64,000 nucleotides of DNA, taken from assembly GCA_016714005.1 (NCBI GenBank), contig JADJOA010000009.1, forward strand, positions 124,001 through 188,000. The letters run 5' to 3'. The notes beneath the pieces were generated by a model that saw only the letters and a list, made by a program, of their open reading frames with translations, searched no databases and had not been told where the DNA came from. The position numbers were made by a program, and so were the translations under genes. The stretch comes from Bacteroidota bacterium. GTDB taxonomy: Bacteria > Bacteroidota > Bacteroidia > AKYH767-A > OLB10. Positions within the stretch are counted from its first letter, which is position 1. Every line of letters starts with the position of its first letter. Shown here piece by piece: positions 61,110-64,000 of the stretch.

Positions 61110-61457
61110 ATGGCAATTAAAATTACTGACGAATGTATAAACTGCGGAGCCTGCGAGCCCGAGTGCCCCAATAATGCTATTTACGAAGGCGGTGCCGAGT
61201 GGCGCTTTTCTGATGGAACATCAGTAAGAGGCATGTTTGCCAAAATGGATGGTGCCGAAATTGATGCCAATAGCCCGCAAGAGCCAAAATCTGTTGACCA
61301 TTATTATATTGTAACTGACAAATGCACCGAGTGTGTGGGTTTTCATGATGAGCCTCAATGCGCTTCTGTTTGCCCGGTTGACTGCTGTGTAGATGACGAG
61401 GATTTTAGAGAAAGTAAGGAATCATTACTGGAGAAAAAATCTAAAATGCACGCTTAA
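61110..61457 (+). CDS. Ferredoxin with two 4Fe-4S clusters
   Basis: An intact 115-residue protein. The first cluster motif is CINCGACEPECP (C-x2-C-x2-C-x3-C-P). The second is spread: CTECVGFHDEPQCASVCP, with a longer loop between the second and third cysteines. It is an electron carrier. The regular pairing with the acyl reductase suggests electron supply to that or another linked reaction. High confidence in the family. Confidence 0.93.
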   Translation: MAIKITDECINCGACEPECPNNAIYEGGAEWRFSDGTSVRGMFAKMDGAEIDANSPQEPKSVDHYYIVTDKCTECVGFHDEPQCASVCPVDCCVDDEDFRESKESLLEKKSKMHA

Positions 61458-61611
61458 TGCTGGTTCAGAGTTTGAGTTCCGGGTTGGGAGTTTGAAGTTA
61501 AGTTAAAACGGTTCAAATATTAACCGGATAAATAATTATTAATTCCATTTTGCTTTGTTGCGGAATGGATTTTTGTTTCAATAAAAGTAGATTTGCTTCG
61601 TTATTCAACTC

Positions 61612-62519
61612 ATGATTTATATTTCGAGAAACTGGATTTTTTATTTGTCGGTCTTATTTATTTCTGTTTTATCTTTTGATGTAATTGCGCAGCCTGATTA
61701 TAAAACTGAGCTAAAATCTCTGGGTGACAGTATTTTCAGAGGCAGCACCGATAGTGTGCGTGTTATCTGCTCAAACCGAACTTTAGAAATATTAGCTGAG
61801 TTACTTAAAATCCAACCTCATTCACAGAAAACTTCGATAGCATTAAAACGCTTTCAACATTGCATTCACCTGATAAAACTTTGCGTTTTTATCAGTGGGC
61901 TTTGCCGCTTATGGAAACAAACTCATACAAGATTTTTGGCTTTATCCAAACTTATAACCATAAAAAAAAATCGGTGGAAGTTTATCAGTTAAAAGATATT
62001 GGAGCAGATAAGTACGAGGCAATGGACAAAAAACTCTCACACGAAAAATGTTATAATGCAGTTTATTACAAAATAATTGAAACCAAATTCAAGAAAAATA
62101 AATACTATACATTGCTGGGATGGCGTGGAAACAACTTACTTACTACCATAAAAGTAATTGATGTTTTATCTTTTGAAAACAGCAAACCTGTATTTGGCGC
62201 TAAAATTTTTGAGGCATCAAATTACCAGTTAACTTATGGCGACATCAATAAAAAATACCGTATCATTTTTGAGTATAATGCGCAGGCAGTAATGACCTTG
62301 CGCTACGAACAAAAAATGAAAACGATAGTTTATGATCACCTTTCGGCATCAAAATCATCCTTAAAAGGAATGGAACAATTTATGGGACCCGATTTTACTT
62401 ACGATGGTTTTAAATGGAAAAAAGGTAAGTGGATAGGTAAAACAAACCTTGAAATGAAGAACAGCACAAGTCAAACGAAAAAAGACTTTAAAATTTTTAA
62501 AGATTCTGATTTAAAATAA
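61612..62519 (+). CDS. Secreted protein of unknown function (one indel)
   Basis: It starts at the ATG at 61612 with signal peptide NWIFYLSVLFISVLSFDVIAQ. A slip near 61825 joins it to the second frame (LSTLHSPDKTLRFYQWALPL ... YKIFGFIQTYNHKKKSVEVY). The body is beta-rich and hydrophilic, ending SQTKKDFKIFKDSDLK. About 302 residues. No domain recognised; it is probably periplasmic or outer-membrane associated. No operon link; the ferredoxin is 154 bp upstream. Confidence 0.6.
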
Positions 62520-62635
62520 TTTAACTTTGATTTTGTAAATCATATCTGAAAAAGACAAAGCTTTTTGGCAATAATATAGCTGGCATGACTTGGAACATAA
62601 TGCTCAGTTATTCGTTTAACTTAAAAACCACAATA

Positions 62636-64000
62636 ATGAAAAAAGTAATATCAACCTCTGCCTTTCTGTTTTTGTTTTTATTTGTGGGCTTTGGTCAACA
62701 AAGCAAGCTCTCATTTTCAATTGTTAAACGTCTTGCCGAAGAAAATAACAAGAATAAACTTGCGGCTCTTTTTGTTAAGGGAAATGTTGAAAGTGTAAAA
62801 GCGATTACACTTAATAATGGCGGAAGTTTTAAGTATGCTGTGAATGATATAGCCGCCATAAATCTTCCTATTTCAAAAGTAGCCTTACTTGCCGAAAGAA
62901 ATGATGTATTAAGAATTGAAGATAATAGCATGAAGCTTGTGCCGATGAATGACAGCATGCGTGTAAAAAATAATATTGATGCTGCGCAGATGGGAATGGC
63001 ACCTCTGTTACAGGGCTACGAAGGCGAAGGTGTGATTATGGGAATTATCGATTCAGGCATTGATTTTACTCATCCCGATTTTAAAGACTCGTCAGGAAAT
63101 ACAAGAGTTATTTCCATATGGGATCATAATTTAACAGTTGGTTCAGCTCCTGCGCCTTTCACTTATGGAACTGAATTCAATTCGGTTGCAATTAATTCAG
63201 GAGGAGCAACCGCTCACGTTGATAATTACTTTGGTCATGGAACACACGTAACAGGTGTTGCCGCAGGTAGCGGGCGAGCTATAGCCGACAAGCGATACAG
63301 AGGTGTGGCACCAAAAGCCGATATTATTTCGGTATGTGTAAACTGGAATTTACCTGATGACGACTGGCTTAGTTCTGTTGCCGATGCTGTTGAATACATT
63401 TACACAAAAGCAAACACTTTAAATAAACCATGTGTAATTAACATTAGTGCAGGTACCTATTTTGGTTCTCATGATGCTAAAGATTTGCAAGGACAAATTA
63501 TTGAAGGATTAATTACTGCTCAAAACAAAAGAGCATTGATTTGCTCAGCGGGCAATCTTGGTTCATATCCCTTGCATACTCAACACAATGTAAATATTGG
63601 CGACACAACGTTTACTTGGGTTAAGCAAATCAATTATTGGGGCCCAACTATTTATGCAGATTTATGGGCGGATACTGCTGATTTTAACCAAATGCAAATT
63701 GGATTAGCTGCTGATGACACAACATCCGGTTTTTCATTAAGAGGAAGTTTGCCTTACAGAAACATAAACTATCATTTAAATAATTTACGTAACGATACCA
63801 TATACGGTACATCGGGCAATCGTTTAGCACGAGTTCAAAGTTTTGGAGAACTTATTGGTGACAGGTATCAAATTCAATTTATTATTTACCCCGATTCAAA
63901 CAGCTACCACTTTAGGTTTTCTACCACAGGATTGGGTTCAATGGATATGTGGTCTTATAATTACTTGCCTAATACAATTTTCTCTTTACCTATACCAAAT
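62636..64000 (+). CDS. Subtilisin-family (S8) peptidase, 3' end outside window
   Basis: An open frame from the ATG at 62636 to the right edge (about 455 codons seen, no break). A signal peptide (KKVISTSAFLFLFLFVGFGQ) and a propeptide-like region precede the catalytic Asp in GIIDSGIDFTHPDF and His in FGHGTHVTGVAAGSG. The serine motif (GTSMA) should lie beyond 64000. It carries an inserted, probably beta-rich segment after SAGNLG, as in other secreted Bacteroidota subtilases. It is likely another T9SS cargo, but the C-terminus is not visible. Confidence 0.88.
   Translation, partial: MKKVISTSAFLFLFLFVGFGQQSKLSFSIVKRLAEENNKNKLAALFVKGNVESVKAITLNNGGSFKYAVNDIAAINLPISKVALLAERNDVLRIEDNSMKLVPMNDSMRVKNNIDAAQMGMAPLLQGYEGEGVIMGIIDSGIDFTHPDFKDSSGNTRVISIWDHNLTVGSAPAPFTYGTEFNSVAINSGGATAHVDNYFGHGTHVTGVAAGSGRAIADKRYRGVAPKADIISVCVNWNLPDDDWLSSVADAVEYIYTKANTLNKPCVINISAGTYFGSHDAKDLQGQIIEGLITAQNKRALICSAGNLGSYPLHTQHNVNIGDTTFTWVKQINYWGPTIYADLWADTADFNQMQIGLAADDTTSGFSLRGSLPYRNINYHLNNLRNDTIYGTSGNRLARVQSFGELIGDRYQIQFIIYPDSNSYHFRFSTTGLGSMDMWSYNYLPNTIFSLPIPN

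Overview
The window is a stretch of chromosome from a member of the phylum Bacteroidota. The evidence is: many secreted proteins ending in type IX secretion (T9SS) sorting domains of type A (the PNP-containing C-terminal domain) or type B (gliding-motility/CHU-type C-terminal domain); a PorD-like protein in the gene order bamD-rpoZ-coaBC-porD; a tmRNA with a Bacteroidota-type tag (GETSYALAA); few Shine-Dalgarno sequences; and low GC content. MqnD points to menaquinone synthesis by the futalosine route. HldD and GmhB point to heptose-containing LPS.

Layout. 1-4144 (minus): a pair of M16 peptidases and the replicative helicase dnaB. 4388-16165 (mostly minus): a DUF4394-repeat T9SS cargo protein, a TonB-like secreted protein, mqnD-hldD divergent from queE, a TPR protein, a GH31 alpha-glucosidase and a fibronectin-type protein. 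16545-16871: a 44-bp tandem repeat array. 16939-22922 (minus): a small T9SS cargo gene and three tandem paralogous beta-propeller T9SS genes. 23040-24138: the Mrp-type Fe-S/ParA ATPase. 24590-24986: ssrA (tmRNA), followed by three tandem ~122-bp units. Each unit ends in a copy of the tmRNA 3' end and carries a strong ribosome binding site and a tiny ORF. 25442-36126: creD, a subtilase, an endonuclease/exonuclease/phosphatase protein, a sodium symporter, an rRNA methyltransferase and a CHU/T9SS type B protein. 36454-38296: an accessory patch with two single-ORF units, each bounded by 10-bp inverted repeats in the manner of integron cassettes. 38606-50681: murA, gtrA, then a polysaccharide export cluster (wza-wzc-rfbC-wecA-like) and an operon with a lytic transglycosylase, rhomboid protease, gmhB, a class IV aminotransferase, an NMO-like protein and a membrane glycosyltransferase. 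50686-57942 (minus): a methyltransferase/B12 radical-SAM pair, a lipoprotein, a DUF922-like protein, and the porD-coaBC-rpoZ-bamD operon. 58296-64000: a serine-palmitoyltransferase-like enzyme, a Lys/Ala-rich histone-H1-like protein, a LuxC-like acyl reductase divergent from a two-cluster ferredoxin, a secreted unknown protein and a second subtilase running off the right edge.

A dominant property of the sequence is single-base indels, often in homopolymer runs. They break well over half of the protein genes, including essential ones (dnaB, murA, coaBC). This looks like uncorrected long-read or draft metagenome error rather than biology. I therefore give reconstructed gene spans and mark the breaks, and I do not call these genes pseudogenes. 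The most unusual biology is the tmRNA-associated repeat array and the integron-cassette-like patch at 36665-38296.
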